A stretch of 64,000 bases of DNA from Diplosphaera chodatii (GCA_032358165.1 JAALGY010000023.1:1860001-1924000); one strand, 5' to 3'. Positions 10,335 to 21,778 are shown, counted from the stretch's first letter. A program made the numbers and translations. Notes: generated by a model not told the origin, from the sequence alone.

Positions 10335-10953
10335 AGTTGTTTGAGTTGCGGATGCTGGAGGGAGGCAGGCTGGTGATGGCGGCGGCGTCAGGCGGTGGGC
10401 AGCACACAGAGCAGGGGGCAGCAGGTGGCAGGCTGAGGGTGGTGTGGACGGTAGTGAAGATGGCAGGCTGGTGTTGGCGGCGGCGGCAGGCGGTGGGCAG
10501 CACTCAGGTCAGGGTGCAGCAGGCGGCAGGCTGAGGGTGTGTGGATGGTGGTGACGACGGCAGGCTGGCATTGGCGGCGGCGGCAGGCAGCGAGCGGGCA
10601 GCACTCAGACCAGGGTGCAGCAGGTGGCAGGCTGAGGGTGGTGTGGATGGTGGTGAAGATGGCAGGCTGGTGTTGGCGGCGGCGGCAGGCGGCGGGCGGC
10701 ACTCAGACCAGGGTGCAGCAGGTGGCAGGCTGTGGGTGGTGTGGGTGGTGGTGAGGATGGCAGGCTGGTGTTGGCGGCGGCGGCAGGCGGCGGGCGGCAC
10801 TCAGACGAGGGTGCAGCAGATGGCAGGCTGAGGGTGGTGTGGATGGTGGTGAAGATGGCAGGCTGGTGTTGGCGGCGGCGGCAGGCAGCGAGCGGGCAGC
10901 ACTCAGACCAGGGTGCAGCAGGTGGCAGGCTGAGGGTGGTGTGGATGGTGGTG
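10335..10953. repeat. TR-A array 2
   Basis: About six units of TR-A begin with the same GCGGATGCTGGAGGGAGGCA edge unit as at 2,430. TR-B ends and TR-A starts at a TGGGAGTCGTGGGAGTTG junction without an intervening transposon. Confidence 0.85.
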
Positions 10954-13390
10954 TTTGTTTGTTTGTTTGTTTGTTTTTTACAAAGGGCGTCCAGACCAGA
11001 ACCAAGCTCAAGAACAAGGCTCTGCGGCACAATGCGGCGTCTCACGTGTGAACGTGAGGGCGGCGAAAAGAATGTGATATCACACAACAAGTGTCGAAGT
11101 GTGCAGATGGAGGACACTGAAACCACAAGGGAATGCAGGGCCCATGAGACCAGCGAAAGGCATAGTCCCGATGATGAAGGCTACCTAATGGTCGTACAAG
11201 TGCGGGGACCTAGCGGCGGCGGCAGCAATGCCACGCACTCGCGGCGAAGTCGCACCGCTGCGGGTCTATCACTCTAGAAATGTCAAAACGTCTGTCTGTC
11301 CACGTGCCACGGCACCCGCGGGTAAACCCAGAAAACCCCGCGCAGACATGCAGGGACCGGTTGCGTACAAGTACGCCGAGCTCTGGGCCCGCTGGGACCG
11401 GACACGCCGCGAGGCGCCCTGCATGCTGGTGAAAGCAACCAAACCCAAAGGGACTTAGGGCTGGCGCTGGCAAACAACAGAGGGCTGGCGGCTGACGCCG
11501 CAAGCTGTCCGATATGCACAACACCGGGCACCAGGGTCTTCTGAGGCAGGTGCTCCCATCCGCGCGGGCTCCGCGGGTGGCCGCTGCTAGGTGTTTGTTT
11601 GTTTGTTGTTTGTTTTTTACAAAGGGCGTCCAGACCAGAACCAAGCTCAAGAACAAGGCTCTGCGGCACAATGCGGCTTCTCACGTGTGAACGTGAGGGC
11701 GGCTGAGTATGTCACCAAAACGTCATGTTCGATATATGTCGATGGAGGACACTTAAACCACAAGGGAATGCAGGGCCCATGAGACCAGCGAGAGGCAATA
11801 GTCCCGATGAGGAAGGCTACCTAATGGTCGGACAAGTGCGGGGACCTAGCGGCGGCGGCAGCAATGCCACGCACTCGCGGCGAAGTCGCACCGCTGCGGG
11901 TCTATCACTCTAGAAATGTCAAAACGTCTGTGTGTCCACGTGCCACGGCACCCGCGGGTAAACCCAGAAAACCCCGCGCAGACATGCAGGGACCGGTTGC
12001 GTACAAGTACGCCGAGCTCTTTGTTTGTTTGTTTGTTTGTTTGTTTGTTTGTTTTTTACAAAGGGCGTCCAGACCAGAACCAAGCTCAAGAACAAGGCTC
12101 TGCGGCACAATGCGGCTTCTCACGTGTGAACGTGAGGGCGGCTGAGTATGTCATCAAAACGTCATGTTCGAAATATGTCGATGGAGGACACTGAAACCAC
12201 AAGGGAATGCAGGGCCCATGAGACCAGCGAAAGGCAATAGTCCCGATGATGAAGGCTACCTAATGGTCGCACAAGTGCGGGGACCTAGCGGCGGCGGCAG
12301 CAATGCCACGCACTCGCGGCGAAGTCGCACCGCTGCGGGTCTATCACTCTAGAAATGTCAAAACGTCTGTCTGTCCACGTGCCACGGCACCCGCGGGTAA
12401 ACCCAGAAAACCCCGCGCAGACATGCAGGGACCGGTTGCGTACAAGTACGCCGAGCTCTGGGCCCGCTGGGACCGGACACGCCGCGAGGCGCCCTGCATG
12501 CTGGTGAAAGCAACCAAACCCAAAGGGACTGAGGGCTGGCGCTGGCAAACAACAGAGGGCTGGCGGCTGACGCCGCAAGCTGTCCGATATGCACAACACC
12601 GGGCACCAGGGTCTTCTGAGGCAGGTGCTCCCATCCGCGCGGGCTCCGCGGGTGGCCGCTGCTAGGTGTTGTCATGCTACTAAGGTCTTTTTTGTTTGTT
12701 TGTTTGTTTGTTTTTTACAAAGGGCGTGCAGACCAGAACCAAGCTCAAGAACAAGGCTCTGCGGCACAATGCGGCTTCTCACGTGTGAACGTGAGGGCGG
12801 CTGAGTACGTCATCAAAACGTCATGTTCGAAATATGTCGATGGAGGACACTGAAACCACAAGGGAATGCAGGGCCCATGAGACCAGCGAAAGGCAATAGT
12901 CCCGATGAGGAAGGCTACCTAATGGTCGTACAAGTGCGGGGACCTAGCGGCGGCGGCAGCAATGCCACTCACTCGCGGCGAAGTCGCACCGCTGCGGGTC
13001 TATCACTCTAGAAATGTCGTAACGTCTGTCTGTCCACGTGCCACGGCACCCGCGGGTAAACCCAGAAAACCCCGCGCAGACATGCAGGGACCGGTTGCGT
13101 ACAAGTACGCCGAGCTCTGGGCCCGCTGGGACCGGATACGCCGCGAGGCGCCCTGCATGCTGGTGAAAGCAACCAAACCCAAAGGGACTTAGGGCTGGCG
13201 CTGGCAGACACCAGAGGGCTGGCGGCTGACGCCGCAGGCTGTCCGATATGCACAACACCGGGCACCAGGGTCTTCTGAGGCAGGTGCTCCCATCCGCGCG
13301 GGCTCCGCGGGTGGCCGCTGCTAGGTGTTGTCATGCTACTAAGGTCTTGGTCTTGCTCTTGCTCTTGTTCTTGGTCTTGGCCCAGTGCCG
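10954..13390 (-). mobile_element. RP-C tandem array of four units
   Basis: Four head-to-tail RP-C units (about 10,954-11,590; 11,591-12,019; 12,020-12,688; 12,689-13,390) are read on the minus strand, so each ends at its left side in TTGTAAAAAACAAACAAAC. They share a ~225-bp 3' region and a ~430-bp 5' 'head A'. The second unit is 5'-truncated at GAGCTC. Units differ by only a few bases, so the array is recent. Short open frames exist on both strands but match nothing I recognise, so I treat the element as non-coding or of unknown coding capacity. Confidence 0.75.
13346..13382 (+). repeat. TCTTG-type short tandem repeat
   Basis: TCTTGG/TCTTGC/TCTTGT hexamers repeat about six times at the 5' edge of the last RP-C unit, just before TR-B begins. 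Confidence 0.7.
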
Positions 13391-14969
13391 AGCAGATGAG
13401 GTACGGGCGTATAGGTAAGGGTGAGTGGTGGTGGGAGTCCAGGATGGGACTGGAGGTGAAGGTGAAGGCGACTGCGGGCTCGCAGGCGAGGTACGAGGGT
13501 GTAGGTGACGGTGAGTGGTGGTGGGAGTCCAAGATGGGACCGAAGGTGAAGGTGACGGCGACGGCGGGCGCTGGCAGGTGAGGTGTGAGGGTGTAGGTGA
13601 GGGTGAGCGGCGGTTGGAGTCCGGTATGGGACCGAAAGTGAAGGTGATAGCGACGGCGGGTGCTGGCAGGTGAGGTGTGAGGGTGTAGGTGAAGGTGAGG
13701 GGCGGTGGGAGTCCAGGATGGGACCGAAAGTGAAGGTGAAGGCGACGGCGGGTGCCGGCAGATGAGGTGTGAGGGTGTAGTTGACGGTGAGCGGCGGTGG
13801 GAGTCCAGGATGGGACCGAAAGTGAAGGGGAAGGCGACGGCGGGTGCTGGCAGGTGAGGTGTGAGGGTGTAGGTGACGGTGAGCGGCGGTGGGAGCCCAG
13901 GATGGGACCGAAAGTGAAGGTGATAGCGACGGCGGGTGCTGGCAGGTGAGGTGTGAGGGTGTAGGCGAAGGTGAGCGGCGGTGGGGGTCCAGGATGGGAC
14001 CGAAAGTGAAGGTGATAGCGACGGCGGGTGCTGGCAGGTGAGGTGTGAGGGTGTAGGTGAAGGTGAGCGGCGGTGGGAGTCCAGGATGGGACCGAAAGTG
14101 AAGGTGAAGGCGACGGCGGGTGCTGGCAGGTGAGGTGGGAGGGTGTAGGCGAGGGTGAGTGGCGGTGGGAGTCCAGGATGGGACCGAAAGTGAAGGTGAA
14201 GGCGACGGCGGGTGCTGGCAGGTGAGGCGTGAGGGTGTAGGTGAGGGTGAACGGCGGTGGGAGTCCGGTACGGGACCGAAAGTGAAGGTGAAGGCGACGG
14301 CGGGTGCTGGCAGGTGAGGTGTGAGGGTGTAGGCGAAGGTGAGCGGCGGTGGGAGTCCAGGACGGGACCGAAAGTGAAGGTGAAGGCGACGGCGGGTGCT
14401 GGTAGGTGAGGTGTGAGGGTGTAGGTGAGGGTGAGCGGCGGTGGGAGTCCAGGATGGGACCGAAAGTGAAGGTGAAGGCGACGGCGGGTGCTGGCAGATG
14501 AGGTGTGAGGGTGTAGGTGACGGTGAGCGGCGGTGGGAGTCCAGGATGGGGCCGAAGGTGAAGGTGAAGGCGACGGCGGGTGCTGGCAGGTGAGGTGTGA
14601 GGGTGTAGGCGAAGGTGAGCGGCGGTGGGAGTCCAGGATGGGACCGAAAGTGAAGGTGAAGGCGACGGCGGGTGCTGGCAGGTGAGGTGTGAGGGTGTAG
14701 GCGAAGTTGAGCGGCGGTGGGAGTCCAGGATGGGACCGAAAGTGAAGGGGAAGGCGACGGCGGGCGCTGGCAGGTGAGGTGTGGGGGTGTAGGCGAAGGT
14801 GAGCGGCGGTGGGAGTCCGGTGTGGGACCGAAAGTGAAGGTGATAGCGACGGCGGGTGCTGGCAGGTGAGGTGTGAGGGTGTAGGTGAAGGTGAGCGGCG
14901 GTGGGAGTCCAGGATGGGACCGAAAGTGAAGGTGAAGGCGATGGCGGGCGCTGGCAGGGGAGGTGTGAC
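13391..14969. repeat. TR-B main minisatellite array
   Basis: About 17 tandem 92-bp units differ by scattered substitutions (AGCGGCGG/AGTGGCGG, GTGATAGCG/GTGAAGGCG). All three minus-strand frames are open across the array for the reason given for array 1. No protein should be inferred from it. Confidence 0.9.
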
Positions 14970-15781
14970 ATTTGACATTGATTACATACTGGTGGTGGGC
15001 CATTTTGGCCTAGCCACAGGCTCTGGCGGAAAAACCCAGAGCAACATGCACAACGAGTCGTGTACGAAACCGTTCACTCCCCGCTGACAGAATGGTTCCA
15101 CTCAATCCCGGTTGGATGCACACCCCTCCAACTCTGCACATTGATCATGACAACCCCGCAAAAAGGCTGCCAGTTGCCCGGCATCCTGCTGCATAAAGTC
15201 CGCCACTGATGTGATGTTGCTGTCCTCAAACAGCTCCGAATGCTGCACCCTCTGATCTACTAGGGCTGGACACCCCCAGACCATATGCGCCTCATCATCC
15301 ACCACGCCGCAGTTACACCGCTGACACAGCCGCTCTGCCCGCGGCAGCCGCTGCCACCTCCCTGTTTCCACCCCCAGCATGTGACTGCCCATGCGAAACT
15401 GTGCTAACCGCCGACGACCGGTCTTGGAGGCGACTGCCTGCAAGTAGCCGGCCATCTGGTAGTTGTCACTGTTCACAGGGCCCCTGACTCCCAGCCACTC
15501 ACGCACTTTGCGCAAGTCGCTGCCATTCACAGCATCGAAGGTGCGGCGCTGCAGGTGTGCAGTGACAACAGATGTGTCAATGCGCTGCGGCACGCCGTCA
15601 ACGATGGGTGACATGAAGTGCAGGAACGAACACACCTGGGCAGCCCAGCATGCTGAGCTGCTGGTGCTGCGCCCCGGCCGTGTGGCCAGAGCACAGTTCT
15701 CCAGGAATGCCTGCTTGGTGAGGCGGGTGTCCGGGATTGCGACCAGCCGGTTCCAGAACCGGCAGATGGCCAGCGTTGCCG
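14970..15781 (-). mobile_element. LINE-A 3' part, continuous with minisatellite and 5' half
   Basis: The region from TATLAICRFWNR to the stop at 15,102 plus 3' UTR and tail is present. At 15,781 the frame passes into TR-B, and beyond TR-B (16,136) the LINE-A linker and endonuclease resume in the same orientation. The two parts may therefore be one element whose RT core was replaced by minisatellite. Confidence 0.7.
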
Positions 15782-16135
15782 TGAGGGTGTAGGGAACCGA
15801 AAGTGAAGGTGAAGGCGATGGCGGGCGCTGGCAGGGGAGGTGTGAGGGTGTAGGGAAGGTGAGCGGCGGTGGGAGTCCAGGATGGGACCGAAAGCGAACG
15901 TGATAGCGACGGCGGGTGCTGGCAGGTGAGGTGTGAGGGTGTAGGCGAAGGCGAGCGGCGGTGGGAGTCCAGAATGGGACCGAAAGTGAAGGTGAAGGCG
16001 ACGGCGGGTGCTGGCAGGTGAGGTGTGAGGGTGTAGGCGAAGGTGAGTGGCGGTTGGAGTCCAGGATGGGACCGAAAGTGAAGGTGAAGGCGACGGCGGG
16101 TGCTGGCAGGTGAGGTGAGAGGGTGTAGGCGAAGG
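15782..16135. repeat. TR-B block inside LINE-A
   Basis: Nearly four TR-B units lie exactly where the LINE-A reverse-transcriptase core should be, with LINE-A sequence in matching orientation on both sides. Confidence 0.8.
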
Positions 16136-17556
16136 CGCCCGCTTCTTAGCAGGTTTGAACTTTTGCCAGAACTTTTTGGAGTTGGTTGATCGAGCCAGTT
16201 CAGTGAGGGCAAGAGCCTGACTGCGGGTCCACTGGCGCTGGGTGCGGCGTAGCAGGTGCTGGTACTGCTGGCGGAGCGCGCGAGCAGCCGGTGACTGCGG
16301 GTCGCGCCGCGCGGCTTGCCGCGCTGCGCGGCGTCCGCGGGCCAGGTCAGCATCCCACCAGCGAGGCACAGCGTTGCGGTCCCGCCGCCGCCCCTTGGCG
16401 GCAGGCGCCGTTGCAACCACCTCAGCCTGCGTGGTCTCAATGAGCTGATCGAACTGCATGCCCACAGCATGCATGTCATCGGGTACCTGGGCAGCGTCTG
16501 CTGCCGCTGCAATGTCGATCAGTTGGCTGCCGCATCAGGCTGCTGCAGGCGCTGCTGCCATACTTCCAGCTGCGCTGCGCCGAGGCGCAGGGGCTGCTGG
16601 GTCGTAGGCTGCTGCGGGTGCTGCTGCTGATGGCGGCGGCGCTGGCGACGTGGGAGCGGCTGCTGAGCGGCGGCGGTCCTCTTGATGAGCAGATGCAAGG
16701 CTGCATGGTCCGACTCAGGAGCGGGGAGTACTGTTAGGGAATGAATCAAAGGGAATGCATCGGCACTTGCAAGCGCATAGTCAATCAGGCTGCTGCCCAC
16801 CTGACTTTGGCTAACAAAAGTGACCTGTCCCTCCTCATCTCCTGAAACACGACCGTTAGCAATCCTGACGGATGTCTCAACACACATGTCAAGCAGAGCC
16901 CTGCCCCACCTGTTGGGCCGCTCCCTGCTGTCGCGGCTGTGCCGCTGTGACTGCACAGGAGGGGTGGTGGAGGGCAGGAACTCCTCTGTGACAGGGTGAT
17001 CGACAGATCCCGGAAAGTCCGGGCAGGTGCTGGTGCGTGCGTTCAGGTCTCCAACAACAAACACATGCCCCATGCGGCAGGTGGCGCTCACCTCCTCACG
17101 TAACGCCTCCCAGACCGCAGGGCCCTTGCCATCAAAAGATGGGCTTCCCTCGGGTGGTATGTAGCATGGAATCATGTAAGCATCCTCCTCCTGACCGACA
17201 GCCTTGTCAAACCTCAAAACAGCATAGCAGTTTTGGGGTCCAGTTGACAAGTGTGTCACCGATGATGCAAGCTTGTCGGCGACGTAGACAGCGAGGCCGC
17301 CACGTGCACCGCCACGCTGCTGACGCCGGCTCCGCGGCAGGTGAAGGACGGATGTGAAGCCGTCCAGCTCCGGCGCGTCGGTCCCCTCCCGCGCCCACGT
17401 CTCGCTGAAGGCCAGCACGTCGAAGTCAGCCGCCTTGATGACCTGCGATAGCGCAGATGCATCTCTGGTCAGCCACCCCTGGACGTTCAGGCTCAGTACA
17501 GACAGGGCGCTGTTAGGGGACCGGATTGCGCCGGGCGCAGCCCGGCCCCAACACCC
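16136..17556 (-). pseudogene. LINE-A ORF2, APE endonuclease and linker
   Basis: An exonuclease-endonuclease-phosphatase domain is readable: SVLSLNVQGW, the catalytic SETW, VGDLNAR, SSLIDYALAS and SDHAALHLLI. The endonuclease nicks target DNA for target-primed reverse transcription. It is followed by a basic linker (KGRRRDRNAVPRWWDADLAR, SKKFWQKFKPAKKRA). The frame shifts by one base near 16,520, between DAAAN and QLIDIAAAADAAQ, so this copy is damaged. The frame is the same as that of the upstream ORF and is separated from it by one TAG at 17,557-17,559; no in-frame ATG lies between the TAG and the endonuclease. Confidence 0.75.
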
Positions 17557-18445
17557 CTAGCAGACATGGTTGGGGGTGGGTTTGGGGGTGGCTGGCGCCT
17601 TTGCTGGAGAGGGTGATGTTCCCTCAGCCAAAGTGGGGCCACCAGGTGATGTGTGAGAAGTGGGCTCAACAGGCAGCACAGCAAAGCGTGATGCAATGCC
17701 AAGGGGAGCAACAGCAGGGTGAGGGCCAAGAGCGCTTGGCCGCCGCTGCCGGCGCGGCGCGAGGTGATGCTGTGCAAATTGCATAGCATCTGCGGCTGCG
17801 CGGCGTGCGTTCGCCACCGGAGCTGCGTCCTGGGCTGCATGGTGCTGGCTCCTGCGCAGCTGTGCCGCTGCGTCCCGACGCTGCGGTGCCACACTCTCAA
17901 AAACTGAAACACCGCAAGTGCGGGGAAGGCGCGCTTTCGCGCTGCACATCCTGCGCACAAAAGCACCATCGTCAATGCTGACAACAGCCAGACCGGTCTT
18001 CTGCTTGCTGACACGCATCACGGTGATGTGCTGTGCAGCATCTTGCAAGCAAAGCTTGCTGGTGCAGAAACCCTGTACTGCCGCTGCGGCAACATCGCTG
18101 CTGCTGCCTGCTGCAAAATCCAAGCCGCTGAAGACCCATGCTGCTGATCCAGTGCTGCTGCTGCGTGCTGGGAGCCGCGGACGTGTGAGCGGGCAGTGGA
18201 GGAGGACGTGGGTGGTGTTGGCGACGGTGGTGGGCTGCAGGGTGGCGGGGTTGTTGACGAGCGGGGTACGGCAAGCCGGCCAGCGGCAGCAGGCCCTCTG
18301 CATGGGGGTGTGACCTGACATGTCGACAGCGGCGTGCTTATAGCGGCAGTAGGTAAGGAAGGATGGTGTGCGAAGTTGGCAGTGAAGGGCTCGCCAGGCG
18401 ACGGCGACATCGGCCTTGCGGATGTTGGTGCCGCAGAGCTGTTCG
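17557..18445 (-). pseudogene. LINE-A ORF1-like frame
   Basis: The frame runs about 295 codons from the inverted junction at 18,445 to TAG at 17,557. It holds a Cys/His pattern (CCRWPACR ... HVLLHCPL) and then a section (ITVMRVSKQKTGLAVVSIDD, followed by CGVSVFESVAPQRRDA) that resembles the RRM-like nucleic-acid-binding part of LINE ORF1 proteins. It ends in a Pro-rich tail NHVC. The 5' end is lost at a head-to-head junction with another LINE-A copy. The Cys/His part also resembles the tail of an ORF2, so an older fusion is possible. Confidence 0.55.
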
Positions 18446-19735
18446 GTGTCGAAACATGGGGACCGGGGGCGTTGTGCGGTAGTGGCATGGACACTTGTGA
18501 GCTTGTCCATCGGAAGTTTCTTCGGTCTGTTCTTGGAGTGCGTACAGGCACTCCCAACGTGGCGGTGTTGGGGGAGCTTGGGCGATTCCCGGTGGCACAC
18601 ACGGCAACGCTGGCCATCTGCCGGTTCTGGAACCGGCTGGTCGCAATGCCGGACACACGCCTCACCAAGCAGGCATTCCTGGAGAACTGTGCTCTGGCCA
18701 CCCGGCCGGGGCGCAGCAAGACCAGCTCAGCATGCTGGGCTGCCCAGGTGTGCTCGTTCCTGCACTTCCAGTTCGCTGCCGACCCCCAGTTCGCTGCCGT
18801 CGCACGCGGGGACCTTGCCGTCATCCGTGCCTCCCTTGATGCCACCTATCCATTCATTGGACACCGTTCAGGGACCGGGTTCGATCCCTGGCGGTGGCGG
18901 AAGTTTCGGGTCTAGTTCCGTGTGGGACCAACCCACCCCACCCTATGCAAGTGGTTGCTTCGGCAATCTGCCCTCCATGGTTTGTGTATATAAGTCGTTG
19001 AAAAACGCAATACACAAACAGCCTTCCGGTCAAAGGTCCTTTTCCATCGCTATTTGCACTTCCCTTACCGCTATCCATTCCACTTCATGTCACCCATCGT
19101 TGACGGCGTGCCGCAGCGCATTGACACTTCGGTTGTCAGTGCACACCTGCAGCGCCGCACATTCGATGCTGTGAATGGCAGCGACCTGCGCAAAGTGCGT
19201 GAGTGGCTGGGAGTCAGGGGCCCTGTGAACGGTGACAACTACCAGCTGGCCGGCTACTTGCAGGCAGTCGCCTCCAAGACCGGTCGTCGGCGGTTAGCAC
19301 AGTTTCGGATGGGCAGTCACATGCTGGGGGTGGAAACAGGGAGGTGGCAGCGTCTGCCGCGGGCAGAGCGGCTGTGTCAGCGGTGTAGCTGCGGCGTGGT
19401 GGATGATGAGGCGCACATGGTCTGGGGGTGTCCTGCTCTAGTAGATCAGAGGGTGCAGCATTCTGAGCTGTTTCAGGACAGCGACATCACCTCAGTGGCG
19501 GACTTTATGCAGCAGGATGCCGGGCAACTGGCAGCCTTTTTGCGTGTTTGTCATGATCATTGTGCAGAGTTGGAGGGGTGTACATCCAACCGGGATTGAG
19601 TGGACCCATTCTGTCAGCGGGGAGTGAACGGTTTCGGACACGACTCGTTGTGCATGTTGCTCTGGGTTATTCCGCCAGAGCCTGTGGCTAGGCCAAAATG
19701 GCCCACCACCAGTATGTAATCAATGTCAATGCTGT
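18446..19735 (+). mobile_element. LINE-A 3' half, split by a SINE/LINE-B chimera
   Basis: LINE-A sequence from VETWGPGALCG to the C-terminal stop at 19,599 and the tail at 19,733 is present on the plus strand. It is interrupted at 18,769-19,080 by a separate insertion with a CACTTC duplication. The 3' end sits inside the last part of LINE-B ORF2. The left end meets the ORF1-bearing minus-strand element head to head. Confidence 0.8.
18769..19080 (+). mobile_element. Chimeric retrocopy: LINE-B fragment plus SINE-D
   Basis: This 312-bp insertion consists of ~80 bp identical to LINE-B ORF2 (encoding DPQFAAVARGDLAVIRASLD) joined to a complete SINE-D in the same arrangement as at 22,003-22,070. 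CACTTC occurs at 18,763-18,768 and again at 19,081-19,086, so the two parts moved as one unit. A read-through RNA that started in LINE-B and ended at the SINE 3' end explains it. Confidence 0.8.
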
Positions 19736-21778
19736 TCCCAGCAGCGGCGGTACTTGGAGGCGACGGCAGGGGTGGTGTTGTCCTGAGGAGGATGGCGTTG
19801 TTGGTGGGGCCGGCGAGCGTGTGCTTGGGGCCGCTGCTGTGGGTCGCGGGCCCGTGTCGCCATAGCATGCACGCTTGGTTGGGGCCCTGTGATGGCGATG
19901 AAGCATGGGAGACGGTGTGGAGCTGCTGTTGGCGAGGGCGAGTCAAGGCGTGGGGAACTAGTTGTGGGCTGGTCGGCAGGGGGTGGGGAGTCCGGCTGAG
20001 TCGGCCGAGTGGGCGTCGGAGAAGTGGAGTGGGGTGCAGCAGCTGCTGTTATCGCCAGTGGTGCCTGCGGGGAGGTGCGTGTAACCCAGGCCGGGTGGTC
20101 GATGTGGTCCCGCTGAGCCGTGCGGTGCTGCTGGGCCTCGGTGATGACGGCATGCTCGGCGGCCTCAACGTGGGCGTAGCCTGGGGCGAACCAGCGAGGG
20201 ATTGCTGTGGGCTGCGTGGTGGCCAAGGTGATGCGGCCTTGCTGGAGAAGCTCCGACTCCAGGAGGCGCGCCGTTCCAAGGGAGACCTCGTACTCCATGA
20301 GGTTGCGGTCTTCTTCGCCATAGCCGTAGATGTCGGGGACGATGGTCAGATCGGCGAGCTCGGCAAGGAAGTAGGGGCGATCCATCTTCTTGTGAGCGGG
20401 CACGTCACCATCGTTCCCGTCGGCCGGTGGCGCCGTGTCAGTGATGGTGCAGCGTGTGGGAGGTGACCACATGACGAGATGGCAGGGTCTCCAGGGGGGC
20501 TGGGCGTCGAGGAGTGAAGCAGCGTCGTCATGAGCAGCGAGGCTGTGGTCGAGGCGCACGCGGTAGAGTCGACCATCGCCCTGGCGGCGCACGAAGCGGT
20601 GGGCAGAGTCAACCTCCCACTGCTCCGAGACGTCGACAGACGGAGGAGGCCCTGTGCCTGGCGCATCACACGGGTGCGGGGGCGGCGGGTGGTATGGCGG
20701 GAGCCAGACACCAGCCGCACGCAGGCACACTTCCCACGCTGGGGGTTGTGTTGGCCGTGGCGCATGGTGTGGGGCAAGGGCCAAGGCTGTGGTGGAGGGC
20801 GTGACGTCCGGCTGCTGAAGTGGGGTAGGCGGCAGAGGCGGGGGTGGCGGCAAAGGTGGGGGTGGCGGAAGCACTTGGCTTAGTGGGGAGGCGTGTGTAC
20901 GAGGCGGACTGCGGTTGCGACGTCGGCTGCGGGTGGCAGCGGCGGTGGTGATGGCAGTGCTGGGTGCGCTGGAGGAGGTCGTTGAGTGACCGGCTGTGGT
21001 GGTTGGTGGCGGAGGGTCGGGCCTGGCAGCCGCCTGGGATGCCAGTGCGTCTCTGATCAGCTGCAGGCTGTACATGGCGATGCGCTGCCCAAGTGGTGCA
21101 TCCAGGCCGAGGAGGTGTTCCTGGTGGTGGGCGGCGATGTGGGCGTGGGCGTCGAGGTGGTACGTCTGTCGGATGATGTCGAGTGTAATGGGGACAGGTT
21201 GTCGTGCGAACACTCCTCTGAGTGCCTGCACATGCTGAGTGAAGGCTGGCGGGCGGGGGAAGGCGTGGGCGTCAGGGCGGGCTGCGAGTGGCATGTGGAC
21301 AGCGTCGAGGATGAGAGGCATGTACAGCCAGGAGTTGGTGGGGCGACGGCAGGCTGGCAATGTGGCGTGGTCGTGGACGACGCAATCAGGCACAAGGGAG
21401 GGGAGGCGGCGGCGTTGTGGTGGGGGGCAGGTGGTAGGGGGGCGGGCAGCTCGTCGTCGGTGACCAGTGAGCTGTGTGGTTGGCGGAGTGGGCCGAGTTG
21501 CAAGGGTCAGTGGAGGATCGTGCGGGCGAGGTAGCGGCGGCAGTGGGATGTTGGCCAAGGGTGCTGCGGCTGAGGCGTCTGCGGCGGGTGCAAGCTCACG
21601 TGGGCTGGTCGTCGTGGGCGGCGTTGTCGGTGGAGGGTCCGGAGGGTGTGTGCCTGGCTGGCGAGGTGTATGGGGTGCGGCTGGTGGCACCGGCAGCGGA
21701 ACGCTGCGAGTCGACTGCCGAGGCGGCAGTGGGGCGACGGGAAGGGCTGCCATGTCCGCCTGGTTGGTGTTCGCCTCG
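19736..21778 (-). pseudogene. LINE-B ORF2, C-terminal extension (copy 2)
   Basis: The LINE-B frame continues for ~680 codons downstream of the SINE-D insertion. It is Pro/Ala/Thr-rich, with two more globular blocks: one around AHRFVRRQGDGRLYRVRLD and one around YFLAELADLTIVPDIYGYGE. I do not recognise these domains. The frame is cut at 19,736 by the 3' tail of a plus-strand LINE-A. The extension makes ORF2 about 1,800 codons without the insertions, long for an L1-like protein. Confidence 0.65.

Noticed and set aside
13008..15003. Three overlapping minus-strand frames of 546-656 codons (TPSHLTCQHPPS repeats)
   Set aside because: These are products of the 92-bp TR-B repeat in all three frames. 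They resemble structural proteins only by low complexity.
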